A stretch of DNA of 64,000 nucleotides from Effrenium voratum (GCA_963377175.1 CAUJNA010003816.1:1028501-1092500), one strand, 5' to 3'. Counted from the stretch's first letter, positions 19,540-30,913 are shown. Numbers and translations: made by a program. The notes: a model not told the origin generated them from the sequence alone.

Positions 19540-20135
19540 TCAAAAGGAAGCTCCAGCAATGCAAAATCAAATAGCAACTCAATTCCAAATCTCAAAAGGA
19601 AGCTCCAGCAATACAAATCACATGGAAACTCAGTTCCAGACCTCAAGAGAAGCTCCAGCAATGCTAAATCAAATGGAAACTCAATTCGAAATTTCGAAAG
19701 GAAGCTCCAGCAATACTAAACCTTATGGAAACTCAGTTCCAGATCTCAAAAGGAAGCTCCAGCAATGCTAAGTCGAATGGAACCAATGTCCAAATCTCAA
19801 AGGAAGCTCCAGCAATATTAAATCAAATGGATACTCAATTCCAGATCTCAAAAGGAAGCTCCAGCAACACTAAGTCAAATGGAAACTCAATTCCAAATCT
19901 TTAAATCAAATGGAAACTCCATTCCAAATCTCAAAAGGAAGCTCCAGCAATACTAGTTCAAATGGAACCCGAATACACAGCTCAAAAGGAAGCTCCAGCA
20001 ATACTAAGTCAAATGGAAACTCAATTCCAAATCTCTAAATCAATCAGAAACTCAAATACACATCTCAAAAGGAAGCTCCAGCAATACTAAATCAAATGGA
20101 AATTCAAGTCTAATTACCAATACTAAAGCAAATGG
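19540..20135 (+). repeat. 52-bp minisatellite, forward array 1
   Basis: About 11 units built around AAAGGAAGCTCCAGCAATAC, TAAATCAAATGGAAACTCAA and TTCCAAATCTC. Units vary by substitution and small deletion. All long open frames over this array are repeat translations (SSSNAKSNGNS). Reverse-orientation arrays at 20,700 and 22,395 pair with it. Confidence 0.9.
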
Positions 20136-20150
20136 AAGCAACATTGAACG

Positions 20151-20691
20151 GGATCTCAAGAGATTATTCTAGGCACCCCCTTTGTTGGGGTGGGGGAGGG
20201 CCCCCCTCTTTACTAATCCCAGGTGGACATTACTCCGAACAAAGACAATTTACAGGACATTGCTCCGAACATAGTTCGGATAGGTGGACAGGGTCCGGGC
20301 GGGAGGACGCGTCCGGACGCGTCCGGACGAGAAAGACATACAAAAACCTTGTTCTATCCAAAACACTTTTTGTTTTGGGCGTCCGAAAAGGCGTATTTAG
20401 GCGTCCAAAAGGCGTATTTAAGCGTCCGTCCCAGACTAGTCCGAACCAAAACACATTTGTTGAAAAAAACACATTTTTTTGATAGTCCGGGCCCGTCCGG
20501 ACCTATCCAGACCCGTCCGGACCCGTCCGGGCCGTCCAACCGGTCCGGCGGACCCTGTCCACCTATCCGGACTATGTTCGGAGTAATGTCCTTTAAATGG
20601 TCTTTGTTCGGAGTAATGTCCGCCTGGGAGTACTAAAGGGAGGGCCCCTCCCCCCAACCAAGGGGGTGCCTAGAATAATCTCTTGAGATCC
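20151..20691. repeat. GTCCGG-rich palindromic module, copy 1 (541 bp)
   Basis: Outer ends GGATCTCAAGAGATTATTCT and its complement are inverted, continuing inward as GGCACCCCCTT and paired ACTCCGAACA / TGTTCGGAGT motifs. The centre is GTCCGGAC-rich with GCGTATTTA repeats. The inverted homology extends outward into the flanking minisatellite arrays, so the module is the middle of a larger palindrome. Confidence 0.85.
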
Positions 20692-20699
20692 AGTTCAAT

Positions 20700-21375
20700 T
20701 TGATTGCATTTGCTTTAGTATTGGTAGACTTGAATTTCCATTTGATTTAGTATTGCTGGAGCTTCCTGTTGAGATCTGGAATGGAGTTTCGAATTGATTT
20801 AGTATTGCTAGTGCTTCCTTTTGAGATTTGGAATGGAGTTTCTATTTGATTTAAAGATTTGGAATTGAGTTTCTATTTGACTTAGTATTGCTGGAGCTTC
20901 CTTTGAGATTTGGAAATTGGTTCCATTCGACTTTGCATTGCTGGAGCTTCCGTTTGAGATCTGGAACTGAGTTTCCATAAGATTTAGTATTGCTGGAGCT
21001 TCCTTTTGAGACTTGGAATGGAGTTTCGATTTGAACTAGTATTGCTGGAGCTTCCTTTGAGATTTGGAAATTGGTTCCATTCGACTTTGCATTGCTGGAG
21101 CTTCCGTTTGAGATCTGGAACTGACTTTTCATAAGATTAGTATTGCTGGAGCTTCCTTTTGAGATTTGGAATGGAGTTTCGATATTGAACTAGTATTGCT
21201 GGAGCTTTCTTTTGAGATTTGGAATGGAGTTTCCATTTGATTTAAAGATTTGGAATTGAGTTTCCATTTGACTTAGCATTGCTGGAGCTTCCTTTTGAGA
21301 TCTGGAACTGAGTTTCCATTTGATTTTGTATTGCTGGAGCTTCCTTTTGAGATTTGGAATGGAGTTTTGATTTGA
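20700..21375 (-). repeat. 52-bp minisatellite, reverse array
   Basis: The same unit as at 19,540 in opposite orientation (TATTGCTGGAGCTTCCTTTT). Nearly identical to 22,397-23,070; the period between the two copies is about 1.69 kb. Confidence 0.9.
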
Positions 21376-21384
21376 AATGAAGCT

Positions 21385-21825
21385 CCAGGAATGCTAAATC
21401 AAATGGAAACTCAATTCCAAATCTCAAAAGGAAGCTCCAGCAATACTAAGTCAAATGGAAACTCAATTCCAAATCTCAAAAGGAAGCTCCAGCAATATTA
21501 AATCAAATGGATACTCAATTCCAGATCTCAAAAGGAAGCTCCAGCAATACTAAGTCAAATGGAAACTCAATTCCAAATCTTTAAATCAAATGGAAACTCC
21601 ATTCCAAATCTCAAAAGGAAGCTCCAGCAATACTAGTTCAAATGGAACCCGAATACACAGCTCAAAAGGAAGCTCCAGCAATACTAAGTCAAATGGAAAC
21701 TCAATTCCAAATCTCTAAATCAATCAGAAACTCAAATACGAATCTCAAAAGGAAGCTCCAGCAATACTAAATCAAATGGAAGTTCAAGTCTAATTCCCAA
21801 CACTAAAGCAAATGGAAGCAACATT
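21385..21825 (+). repeat. 52-bp minisatellite, forward array 2
   Basis: Forward units again, starting at a polarity switch near 21,380 (GAAGCTCCAGGAATGC). Very similar to array 1 (19,800-20,140) and to 23,085-23,335. Confidence 0.9.
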
Positions 21826-21830
21826 GAACG

Positions 21831-22388
21831 GGATCTCAAGAGATTATTCTAGGCACCCCCTTTGTTGGGGTGGGGGAGGGCCCCCCCTTTACTAATCCCA
21901 GGTGGACATTACTCCGAACAAAGACAATTTAATTTACAGGACATTACTCCGAACATAGTCCGGATAGGTGGACAGGGTCCGGGCGGGCGGACGCGTCCGG
22001 ACGCGTCCGGACGAGAAACACATACAAAAACCTTGTTCTATCCAAAACACTTTTTTGTTTTGGGCGTCCAGCGGGGCGTCCGAAAAGGCGTATTTAGGCG
22101 TCCAAAAGGCGTATTTAAGCGTCCGTCCCAGACTAGTCCGAACCAAAACACATTTGTTGAAAAAAACACATTTTTTTGATAGTCCGGGCCCGTCCGGACC
22201 TATCCAGACCCGTCCGGACCCGTCCGGGCCGTCCAACCGGTCCGGCGGACCCTGTCCACCTATCCGGACTATGTTCGGAGTAATGTCCTTTAAATGGTCT
22301 TTGTTCGGAGTAATGTCCGCCTGGGAGTACTAAAGGGAGGGCCCCTCCCCCCAACCAAGGGGGTGCCTAGAATAATCTCTTGAGATCC
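21831..22388. repeat. GTCCGG-rich palindromic module, copy 2 (558 bp)
   Basis: Same architecture as copy 1, with a small insertion (CAGCGGGGCGTCC) near 22,070. Together with the arrays on both sides it forms a tandem duplicate of the 20.1-21.8 kb block. Confidence 0.85.
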
Positions 22389-22396
22389 AGTTCAAT

Positions 22397-23335
22397 TTGA
22401 TTGCATTTGCTTTAGTATTGGTAGACTTGAATTTCCATTTGATTTAGTATTGCTGGAGCTTCCTGTTGAGATCTGGAATGGAGTTTCGAATTGATTTAGT
22501 ATTGCTAGTGCTTCCTTTTGAGATTTGGAATGGAGTTTCTATTTGATTTAAAGATTTGGAATTGAGTTTCTATTTGACTTAGTATTGCTGGAGCTTCCTT
22601 TGAGATTTGGAAATTGGTTCCATTCGACTTTGCATTGCTGGAGCTTCCGTTTGAGATCTGGAACTGAGTTTCCATAAGATTTAGTATTGCTGGAGCTTCC
22701 TTTTGAGACTTGGAATGGAGTTTCGATTTGAACTAGTATTGCTGGAGCTTCCTTTGAGATTTGGAAATTGGTTCCATTCGACTTTGCATTGCTGGAGCTT
22801 CCGTTTGAGATCTGGAACTGACTTTCCATAAGATTTAGTATTGCTGGAGCTTCCTTTTGAGATTTGGAATGGAGTTTCGATATTGAACTAGTATTGCTGG
22901 AGCTTTCTTTTGAGATTTGGAATGGAGTTTCCATTTGATTTAAAGATTTGGAATTGAGTTTCCATTTGACTTAGCATTGCTGGAGCTTCCTTTTGAGATC
23001 TGGAACTGAGTTTCCATTTGATTTTGTATTGCTGGAGCTTCCTCTTGAGATTTGGAATGGAGTTTTGATTTGAAATGAAGCTCCAGGAATGCTAAATCAA
23101 ATGGAAACTCAATTCCAAATCTCAAAAGGAAGCTCCAGCAATACTAAGTCAAATGGAAACTCAATTCCAAATCTCAAAAGGAAGCTCCAGCAATATTAAA
23201 TCAAATGGATACTCAATTCCAGATCTCAAAAGGAAGCTCCAGCAATACTAAGTCAAATGGAAACTCAATTCCAAATCTTTAAATCAAATGGAAACTCCAT
23301 TCCAAATCTCAAAAGGAAGCTCCAGCAATACTAGT
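22397..23335. repeat. 52-bp minisatellite, reverse then forward arrays
   Basis: Reverse units to about 23,075, then forward units to 23,335, where the array is broken by a retroelement fragment. After the fragment the array resumes at about 24,405 in the same register (CAAATGGAACCCGAATACAC), so the fragment is a later insertion. Confidence 0.9.
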
Positions 23336-24402
23336 TGTGCCTTGCTTCCAAACTTGAACAAGGTGAGGTCCTCCTCCAGGAGCTGTCCCCTTGCCCACAG
23401 CAGATTGTGAAGTGTGGGGGAGGTGGTCTTCCTGGTGAGGTGCGATCGGATGTTGTCGAAGATTGTGCGGACCTTGTCCCATGGCCCCCCACAAAGGTCT
23501 TCCGGTCTACATTCGCAGACTTTGGCGGCCTCTTCCTTGGAGAAAGGGCCGAGTCCCATGTCCATGTCCCGCTCTTCTTTGAAGGTGCTCTCAATCTCGT
23601 CCTCAAACTTCTCTGCCCTTGAGTAGTTCTTGGCGGTAGTAGGAACCAGGGGCTCCAATTCCTGCCAGTTCCGCTTTTGAGGGCCAGATCTGAGGGTCTT
23701 CCAGTGTGTCGACCTCCACTGGCACTCCATCTGCCAGGCGGTCCAGGAAGGGGGCGTCCGGGTCCGCCAGTGCCTTGAAAATGTCTTGGGTCCGCTGTCC
23801 TGGATAGGTGTCTGCCTAGTTGATGGGCGAGTTCCAACCGTACATGTTGTAACCATTCCGGAGCCAAGGGTCCACGCTTCTCCTTCGATTCCAGGCTTTC
23901 CTGCAGGAGATCCATGGGGGTCTTACCAGCCGCTCCTCGGGGAACTTCAGCGCTGGTAGCAGCCGGTTTTCTCAGTTGGTGCAGTAGAACACGGTTTGCC
24001 CCCCCCCATCCTCGAGCGGTGTCCCAGGGTCACCACCAATCCGTCCAATCCGGTTGGGTGTTGCGCTTGGACGCAAAGTATGAAAGCACGGATGATGCGA
24101 TCTCCATGCTCATCTGCCATCCCCATCTCGCCAAGGCCTTGCTCGAGAACCATTGTGGGTGTTTGGGGTGTGCACACCGGAGTCCATCCCAGTCCACCTC
24201 AAGGTTGGTCATCACCTGTGGGCTTATTGGATGGATGGCCCAGCATGCGCTGGTCAAAAGCCTGTATCCACATCCTACACAACGAGCAGAAGTCTTTGCA
24301 CTGCGATGTGGCCCACCACGAGCTGCACTTTTGGTGGGTGTCCGATGTTTCCATAGTTTGCTGGGTCTTTTGGATGTTCCATTAGGAAAGCTGGTGGCGG
24401 GC
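23336..24402 (-). pseudogene. Retroelement fragment, N-terminal part of reverse transcriptase region
   Basis: Inserted in the minisatellite. On the minus strand, pieces in shifting frames read ALADPDAPFLDRLADGVPVE, then EDEIESTFKEERDMDMGLGP with FSKEEAAKVCECRPEDL, and KVRTIFDNIRSHLTRKTTSP. The last resembles the conserved RTI(F/Y)D start of reverse transcriptase fingers in dinoflagellate retroelements. Frames are broken several times and no FVDDF palm is present, so it is a dead fragment. It covers the part missing from the larger copy at 30-33.7 kb. Confidence 0.65.
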
Positions 24403-24404
24403 GT

Positions 24405-24598
24405 TTCAAATGGAACCCGAATACACAGCTCAAAAGGAAGCTCCAGCAATACTAAGTCAAATGGAAACTCAATTCCAAATCTCTAAATCAATCAGAAACT
24501 CAAATACGAATCTCAAAAGGAAGCTCCAGCAATACTAAATCAAATGGAAGTTCAAGTCTAATTCCCAACACTAAAGCAAATGGAAGCAACATTGAACG
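24405..24598 (+). repeat. 52-bp minisatellite, forward array resumed
   Basis: About three units restart in register after the retroelement fragment and lead into the third palindromic module. Confidence 0.85.
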
Positions 24599-25079
24599 GG
24601 ATCTCAAGAGATTATTCTAGGCACCCCCTTTGTTGGGGTGGGGGAGGGCCCCCCCTTTACTAATCCCAGGTGGACATTACTCCGAACAAAGACAATTTAA
24701 TTTACAGGACATTACTCCGAACATAGTCCGGATAGGTGGACAGGGTCCGGGCGGGCGGACGCGTCCGGACGCGTCCGGACGAGAAACACATACAAAAACC
24801 TTGTTCTATCCAAAACACTTTTTTGTTTTGGGCGTCCAGCGGGGCGTCCGAAAAGGCGTATTTAGGCGTCCAAAAGGCGTATTTAAGCGTCCGTCCCAGA
24901 CTAGTCCGAACCAAAACACATTTGTTGAAAAAAAACACATTTTTTTGATAGTCCGGGCCCGTCCGGACCTATCCAGACCCGTCCGGACCCGTCCGGGCCG
25001 TCCAACCGGTCCGGCGGACCCTGTCCACCTATCCGGACTATGTTCGGAGTAATGTCCTTTCAATAACCTCTTGAGATCC
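24599..25079. repeat. GTCCGG-rich palindromic module, copy 3 (right end truncated)
   Basis: The left half is as in copy 2. On the right about 85 bp between GTAATGTCCTTT and CTCTTGAGATCC (the outer arm with GGGGGTGCCTAG) are missing, so the palindrome is asymmetric. Confidence 0.85.
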
Positions 25080-25084
25080 AGTTC

Positions 25085-25422
25085 AATTTTGATTCCATTT
25101 GCTTTAGTATTGGTAGACTTGAATTTTCCATTTGATTCAGTAATGCTGGAGCTTCCTTTTCAGATTTGCATTTGAGGTGCCATTTGATTTAGTATTGGTA
25201 GGCTTAAGTTTCCATTTAATTCAGTATTGCTAGAGCTTCCTGTTGAGATCTGGAATGGAGTTTCGATTTGATTTAGTATTGCTGGAGCTTCCTTTTGAGA
25301 TTTGGAATGGAGTTTCCATTTGATTTCAAGATTTGGAATTGAGTTTCCATTTGACTTAGTATTGCTGGAGCTTGCTTTTGAGATCTGGAACTTAGTTTCC
25401 ATTTGATTTTGTATTGCTGGAG
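25085..25422 (-). repeat. 52-bp minisatellite, last reverse array
   Basis: About five diverged reverse units end at AACAAGACTTTATTTCAGGG, the start of segment B'. Confidence 0.85.
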
Positions 25423-25561
25423 AACAAGACTTTATTTCAGGGGCCGCTGAACTAATGTCAAATTGGGGGTGAAGTACTAGGTTGTTTGTGAGTTTGTTTG
25501 TAGGCAGTTTTTAAAACAAGAGACATGCAAGAAAACAAGAGCTTGGGGAAGCTGGACATTT
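25423..25561. repeat. Segment B' of the inverted repeat (right arm)
   Basis: Reverse complement of 19,359-19,505. Separated from A' by the satellite cluster 25.6-27.5 kb. Confidence 0.85.
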
Positions 25562-25610
25562 TTCCCGAAAGCATGGCGAAGGGTTCTTCCGCTGGGTTCA
25601 CTTGAATTGT

Positions 25611-26256
25611 TCTCATGAGAGTCATTACAAGGTGTCATTGCAAGGAATCATCATCATGAAAGTCAATGCAAGGAGTCATTGCAAGGAGTCATTGCAAGGA
25701 GTCATTGCAAGGAGTCATTGCAAGGAGTCATGGCAAGGATTGCAACTTGCACTTGACTCCTTGCACTTGCAACTTGCACTTGACTCCTTGCACTTGCAAC
25801 TTGACTCCATGCACTTGCAACTTGCACTTGACTCCATGCACTTGGCTCCTTGCACTTGGCTCCTTGCACTTGGCTCCTTGCACTTGGCTCCTTGCACTTG
25901 GCTCCTTGCACTTGCAACTTGCACTTAACTCCGTGCACTTGCGACTTGCACTTGACTCCATGCACTTGGCTCCTTGCAACTTGCAATGGCTCTCATGACT
26001 CCTTGCAATGACTCCTTGCAATGACTCCTTGCAATGACTCCTTGCAATGACTCCTTGCTCCTTGCAATGACTCCTTGCAATGACTCCTTGCAATGACTCC
26101 TTGCAATGACTCCTTGCAATGACTCCTTGCAATGACTCCTTGCCATGACTCCTTGCAATGACTCCTTGCAATGACTCCTTGCAATGACTCCTTGAAACAA
26201 GCAAGGAGTCAAGTGCAAGTTGCAAGTGCAAGGAGTCAAGTGCAATTGACTTGCGA
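25611..26256. repeat. 13-15 bp satellite TTGCAAGGAGTCA with polarity switch
   Basis: Forward units (TTGCAAGGAGTCA) at 25,620-25,740, a middle block of CTTGCACTTG(A/G)CTCC units, then about 15 reverse units (TGACTCCTTGCAA) to 26,195. Forward and reverse blocks can pair as a long hairpin. Open frames on both strands are repeat translations. Confidence 0.9.
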
Positions 26257-26315
26257 GGAGTTAAAATCTCTTCTTAGGGCGGCGGGGTAGTGCCGACGAC
26301 ACTACACGAAAATCG

Positions 26316-26920
26316 ACCCTCTGCGGGGATCGGCGTGGTCGAGGTGCAAAAACCCATGGTTTTTTGCGATTTCTAACCTGCTCGCGCGACCCTCTGCGGG
26401 GATCGGCGTGGTCGAGGTGCAAAAACCCATGGTTTTTTGCGATTTCTAACCTGCTCGCGGACCCTCTGCGGGGATCGGCGTGGTCGAGGTGCAAAAACCC
26501 ATGGTTTTTTTTGCGATTTCTAACTGCTCGCGCGACCCTCTGCGGGGATCGGCGTGGTCGAGGTGCAAAAACCCATGGTTTTTTGCGATTTCTGCGCTGC
26601 TCGCGCGACCCTCTGCGGGGATCGGCGTGGTCGAGGTGCAAAAACCCATGGTTTTTTGCGATTTCTTGCTCGCGCGACCCTCTGCGGGGATCGGCGTGGT
26701 CGAGGTGATGGTTTTTTGCGATTTCTAACCTGCTCGCGCGACCCTCTGCGGGGATCGGCGTGGTCGAGGTGCAAAAACCCATGGTTTTTTGCGCAAAACC
26801 CTCTGCGGGGATCCGTGGTCGAGGTGCCATGGTTTTTTGCGATTTCTGCGGTGCTCGCGCGACCCTCTGCGGGAATCGGCGTGGTCGAGGTGCAAAAACT
26901 CAAGGTTTTTTGCGACTTTT
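26316..26920 (+). repeat. About 70-bp satellite, nine units
   Basis: Units begin ACCCTCTGCGGGGATCGGCG, followed by TGGTCGAGGTGCAAAAACCC and ATGGTTTTTTGCGATTTCT. Spacing varies from 56 to 76 bp. The eighth unit is the most diverged (GGGATCCGTGG). It encodes repeat peptides in all frames; none is a credible gene. Confidence 0.9.
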
Positions 26921-26937
26921 GTTGTTCGAACTGGTCC

Positions 26938-27012
26938 TCGGGAGTTGTCTCGTGGTTCGCGCGCCTGCTCCCGGAACCGGCGGGTCGCGGGTTCGATTCC
27001 TCCCTGGTCCGC
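26938..27012 (+). other. tRNA-like remnant with a B-box motif
   Basis: GTCGCGGGTTCGATTCCTCC resembles a tRNA T-arm / Pol III B box, preceded by TCTCGTGGTTCGCGCGCCTG that looks like D-arm and anticodon-stem sequence. The acceptor stem does not pair (CTGGTCC appears on both sides in direct orientation) and the T-stem has a mismatch. Probably a tRNA pseudogene or the head of a tRNA-derived repeat. Confidence 0.35.
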
Positions 27013-27029
27013 GGGCGGGCGTCGCAAGA

Positions 27030-27395
27030 TGCAACTTGCATTTTAAAGCAACTTGCGCAGAGCAACTTGCGCAGAGCAAGTTGCACAGAGCAACTTGCGC
27101 AGACCAACTTGCACCGACCAGTTTGCGCAGAGCGCCTTGCCTAGAGCAACTTGCGCAGAGCAACTTACGCAGAGCAACTTGCACAGAGCAACTTGCACAG
27201 AGCAGCTTGCACAGAGCAACTTGCAGGGAGCGCAATTTGCACAGAGCAACTTGCAGGGAGCCACTTGCAGGGACCAACTTGCCGGAGCAACTTGCGCGGA
27301 GCAACTTGCGCAGAGCAACTTGCACAGTGCAACTTGCGTAGAGCAACTTGCGCAGACCAACTTGCACCGACCAGTTTGCGCAGAGCACCTTGCCT
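27030..27395 (+). repeat. 14-bp satellite AGCAACTTGC(G/A)CAG
   Basis: About 25 units of AGCAACTTGCGCAG / AGCAACTTGCACAG with a few CCAACTTGCACCG variants. Open frames on both strands are repeat translations. Confidence 0.9.
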
Positions 27396-27504
27396 GGTGC
27401 TGTCTCGCGCTTGCTTCACGAAGTGTAGGGAAAAAGAACGCATCCTGCAGCGTTGGGCCGACCTCGCTTGCGATGTTCTGCTTTCGGGCCAACCGTGGTC
27501 TAGT

Positions 27505-29030
27505 TGTTTTTGGGAAGCAGGCCCAAATCTAACAACAAAGCCCGAAGCTTCATAGGTAGTTCCGCTGGGCTAGTTGTATATTTGCAGGGGTCAGACAACA
27601 AGACTTTATTGTAGGGGCCCCTGAAATTAAGTCTTGGGCTCAAGGGGGGCCTGAAGTACTACCCACCACCCTTTGCAGGATTGATTGCGGGCAGTTTTTA
27701 AACAAGAGACATGTAAGAAACCATGACTTCTTGGGCAGCTGGACAGCTTGACTTTTGGGCAGCTGAAGAACAAGGTACCAAAGATCCAAGGACCAGGTGT
27801 TGGCTTGGCTACATCTCCTCTTCTTTCTCTGTTTGTTTGTTCCATTTCGTCATGTTCCTTATACTTTTCGTTCAGAAGGGGTGGCGGGTGCTTGTCTTTA
27901 TTCCAGGTGCATCTTGGGGGGGCCACCCGTTTGTCTTTATTCCAGGTGCAATGTTTAATCCTAGGTGAACGTTACGGAATGACCATTCAATTGCTAGTGG
28001 CAGCTATTGTTCGCAGAATACTGACCTTACGGAACGACCATTCAGTTGCTAGTGACAGCTACTGTTCGCAGAATAGCAGGTGTTGCAAGCTTGCCTGCTA
28101 TCATATAAAGACTGGACCCTTTGGCTGTATGCTTGCTTCAGGACATCAACTGTAAGGGCAACTGGTACATGTTGCGCTGAGTCGCATTAGCCAGAGAACC
28201 ACCATTGAAGCAACATGTGAACTTGATCAGCTAGGAGGCATAGTGAAACAAAACATACCCGAATTTGCAAAGTATTGTACATCATGCTTCATTAAGATGT
28301 TTCTTGTGTTGTTTGTAGATTGAAACAACTTTGGGCACATGGCCCAAGGGCACAGAACTGTGGACAAATGCGGAATCACTCCCATCGCGCTGCTACAAAA
28401 TCTGCGAAAGCTATCCTTCTCAATTTGTTGTGAGAATATTTGTTCATTGAAATTGTACCTTCTTGGACGCTACTGTCGTGAAGTAGAGTGACATTACATG
28501 AACATGCGGTGAACTGCGCATGGCACACTGTTTCAAGCCAGTAGAAGACCGGGTTTTGCCATGAAAGACCGTTTGTGATGTGCGCCGCGCAAAGCACACC
28601 GCACAAACTAGAAGAAACAACTCGAAATGTCTAACTCCTGTTTTAAGGGATGTTGGTTCTTTGCATTGTCGCAGCGCCCTCCTAAACATCAGCTTGAAAC
28701 ACCTGACTTGGATGCTTTGCGACTCAGTGATCGGCTCCAATGCTAAGCAGCACGCAACGGGGCAGCCTTCTCAACTTGTGCAACTCACAAATGTTTGTCT
28801 CACACATAAACGCAAGGCTAATAACGCAGCTTGTGTTTTCCCTTGTGTTGCGTTGGCATTCAAGCTGTTTGGGCCAAGGTCAAATTATGTTTGATGATTT
28901 ATTTCATGCCAACATCAAAGGCATTGAGCAGCTGAGCTGAACCAGGAGGTTTTACATTGGGTGATAGCAAGGTCCGCGCCGCTGCTTGACTTGGCACATG
29001 CATCTTTCAAGCAAGCCCTGCACAGTGAAC
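27505..29030. repeat. Arm A' of the giant inverted repeat (right)
   Basis: Reverse complement of 17,794-19,356, ending GCCCTGCACAGTGAAC. Differences are scattered substitutions, small indels and a short local duplication (TTCGCAGAATA...) at 28,010-28,080. Divergence between arms is higher than between the three palindromic modules. Confidence 0.9.
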
Positions 29031-29257
29031 AACCACGTTGTTAATTCAAACAAGTTAAACACACCGCTAGCGGAATTCCAGGGTTGACAAAGCAGCGCAT
29101 GGCAAATTGAAAACACCCAAACATAGAACTAACACCCCCAACAAATGACAAAACACCCCAAAAATGAATGCAACACAGTACCACCCCAAAAACGAAGGGT
29201 GATTGAGAGTCCAGGTGTACGCATTCCTGGATACATAGAATGGCAGGGTAGCTACGA
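29031..29257. other. Spacer between arm A' and block X
   Basis: ACACCCC- and AAAACACCCC-rich sequence. No gene or repeat partner identified elsewhere in the window. Confidence 0.4.
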
Positions 29258-29640
29258 AACATTTGGCGTCTAAAAACTCCATGGCCATGTAAAGGCGGAA
29301 AAAGAAGATTCCTGCATGCGCGCTGACAAAGACTCAGCCAAATCAGCAATAACATAATAATAACATATCATCCCAACAACATGTTCCAAACAATGTGACT
29401 CCAACACATCACCCCGGGATAAGATTCGTTGCAAAGCCCTGTGAAATATCGGCTGGGTTTTGGCCATGAGTTAAGGCCGAAAGCCCTGGGCACCACCCAA
29501 GGTCTGGGAGTCACCTGGAGGTTGGTCGTTAGAGACCAGCATCCACAACGCTCAGCCCCTTTGCTTGCAAATCCGCAAACAAAGAGAAGCAGGGTGCTTA
29601 TCTTTGTTCCTCTTCGACCACACGATCCAACTCAGAACCC
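29258..29640. repeat. Block X, first copy
   Basis: A direct repeat of 36,268-36,722 (shared CATTTGGCGTCTAAAAACTC, GGGAGTCACCTGGAGG, ACCACACGATCCAACTCAGA). It precedes P here and follows G at 36.27 kb, so the ancestral unit was probably X-P-G in tandem. Confidence 0.85.
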
Positions 29641-29997
29641 ATGGCTGAGGAAAAAAACGTCCACGCGCAAAAAGCTGAGTGGCCAAATGGCGGAAAGAAG
29701 GGCTGCGCAGCTCGCAGAAGAGCTGCCGTCAAACCTGGTGACCCTGGTGCCCCTGGTGACCTGGAGAAATGGAACCCGACTTCAGGTTCACGGCTCCGGG
29801 CCAAACAAACACCACAGGGATTCGACTGCTGAACGTCAGATATGGTTGGGGCGGCGTGCTTCTTGCCTTTCCGTTCTCCCTCATAGCAAGGCTGCCTTGG
29901 AGTCTTTGGCCCCCAAAAGGGCCCAACAATAAGCCCCTCCTTTGAAGGCGTGATGCCTCAGCTTTGCACTGGGTGCAAGATAGGTCTGAATAGAAGC
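29640..29997. repeat. P block, second copy
   Basis: Matches 14,640-14,934. The plus-strand coding-like stretch is QMAERRAAQLAEELPSNLVT here. The minus-strand frame is broken by extra bases near 29,885, so at least one of the two encoded fragments has decayed in this copy. Confidence 0.8.
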
Positions 29998-30349
29998 CAC
30001 AGTGCAGTCTGCAGCACTCCTCGCACTTTTACCCCAAGACTGCGAGGGTGGCAAAATTAATCCAAACCAGGGCGGGCAGCAAACACAGCCTGTTGGCTGT
30101 GTCTGCTTCCTGCCGGCCCCAGTCCCGGATTAAGGGTATTCACATACCCCAGGGTCCGCGTGAGTCCGTGTTCAAAAAAAAATTGGTCTTGCAAATCCGC
30201 GTTAAATAGAAACCAGTACAACGGTGGTTTTAGGGAGTAACCCAGAACCACAACCTAGTAGGTACAAGGAAAAACCAGCCCAGGTTTCCTGGGGTGGTGA
30301 TGCCTCAGAGCAGCTTGTCGTAGTGGAGTTTCATGGAGTCCCAGGCAAC

Positions 30350-30913
30350 CTAGGCCAGCATGGGAGTGCCCCTTGCGAGCTGGGTTAGGGGGTTCCATGC
30401 GACCAAACCAGGTATCAGTCGGGGGCGCCTCTCCCGCGCCAGCCACTTCCATCGCCCGTCTTCTCTTGTAGCTGGACGTCCTGCATGGTCCGGTAGCAGG
30501 ATCCAGGAGGGTGTGAAGCCATCCACCACCGAGATCCGGCGTTGCATGTCAAACCCAGCGAAGTCCAGGTGAGTGTCATTGTCTGTGCGGAGGGGTATAT
30601 GTACCTCCATGAGGTGGGTGGCGGCAATGCGTCGAGCTGGACAAGTGAACGTTCGCCACATCGAAGGCAAAACCACTATACTTGGGGCTTGTCCGGGTTC
30701 TTGGAGTCCCCAAGCCAACAGTGGCCCGGCCCGGAGATTCTCCTGCGTCACTGCATCCATGGCATCCATGGTCAGGCCATGGCTGAATGGAGGTACCGGC
30801 GTTCCTAAAATCATGGATCCCATGCATAGAGCGGTTGTAGGTGAGGCGATAGAGTAGGGAAGGCCTTGGCTACCCACTGAAGGAGGTTCAGGAGAGAGGA
30901 GTTTCTGCAGCAT
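30350..30913 (-). pseudogene. Downstream retroelement frame, unassigned
   Basis: 188-codon frame after the palm (contains HIPLRTDNDTHLDFAGFDMQ and RRISVVDGFTPSWILLPDHA). I could not recognise RNase H or integrase residues. It overlaps other open frames of lower quality. It is most likely the C-terminal region of the same element. Confidence 0.4.

Noticed and set aside
20130..25063. Frames of 70-140 codons over the GTCCGG modules
   Set aside because: They repeat identically in all three palindromic copies on both strands and follow the palindrome, not a protein pattern.
25728..27144. Long frames on both strands (e.g. 167-196 codons)
   Set aside because: Repeat translations of the 13-bp, 70-bp and 14-bp satellites, with periodic peptides and no codon bias.
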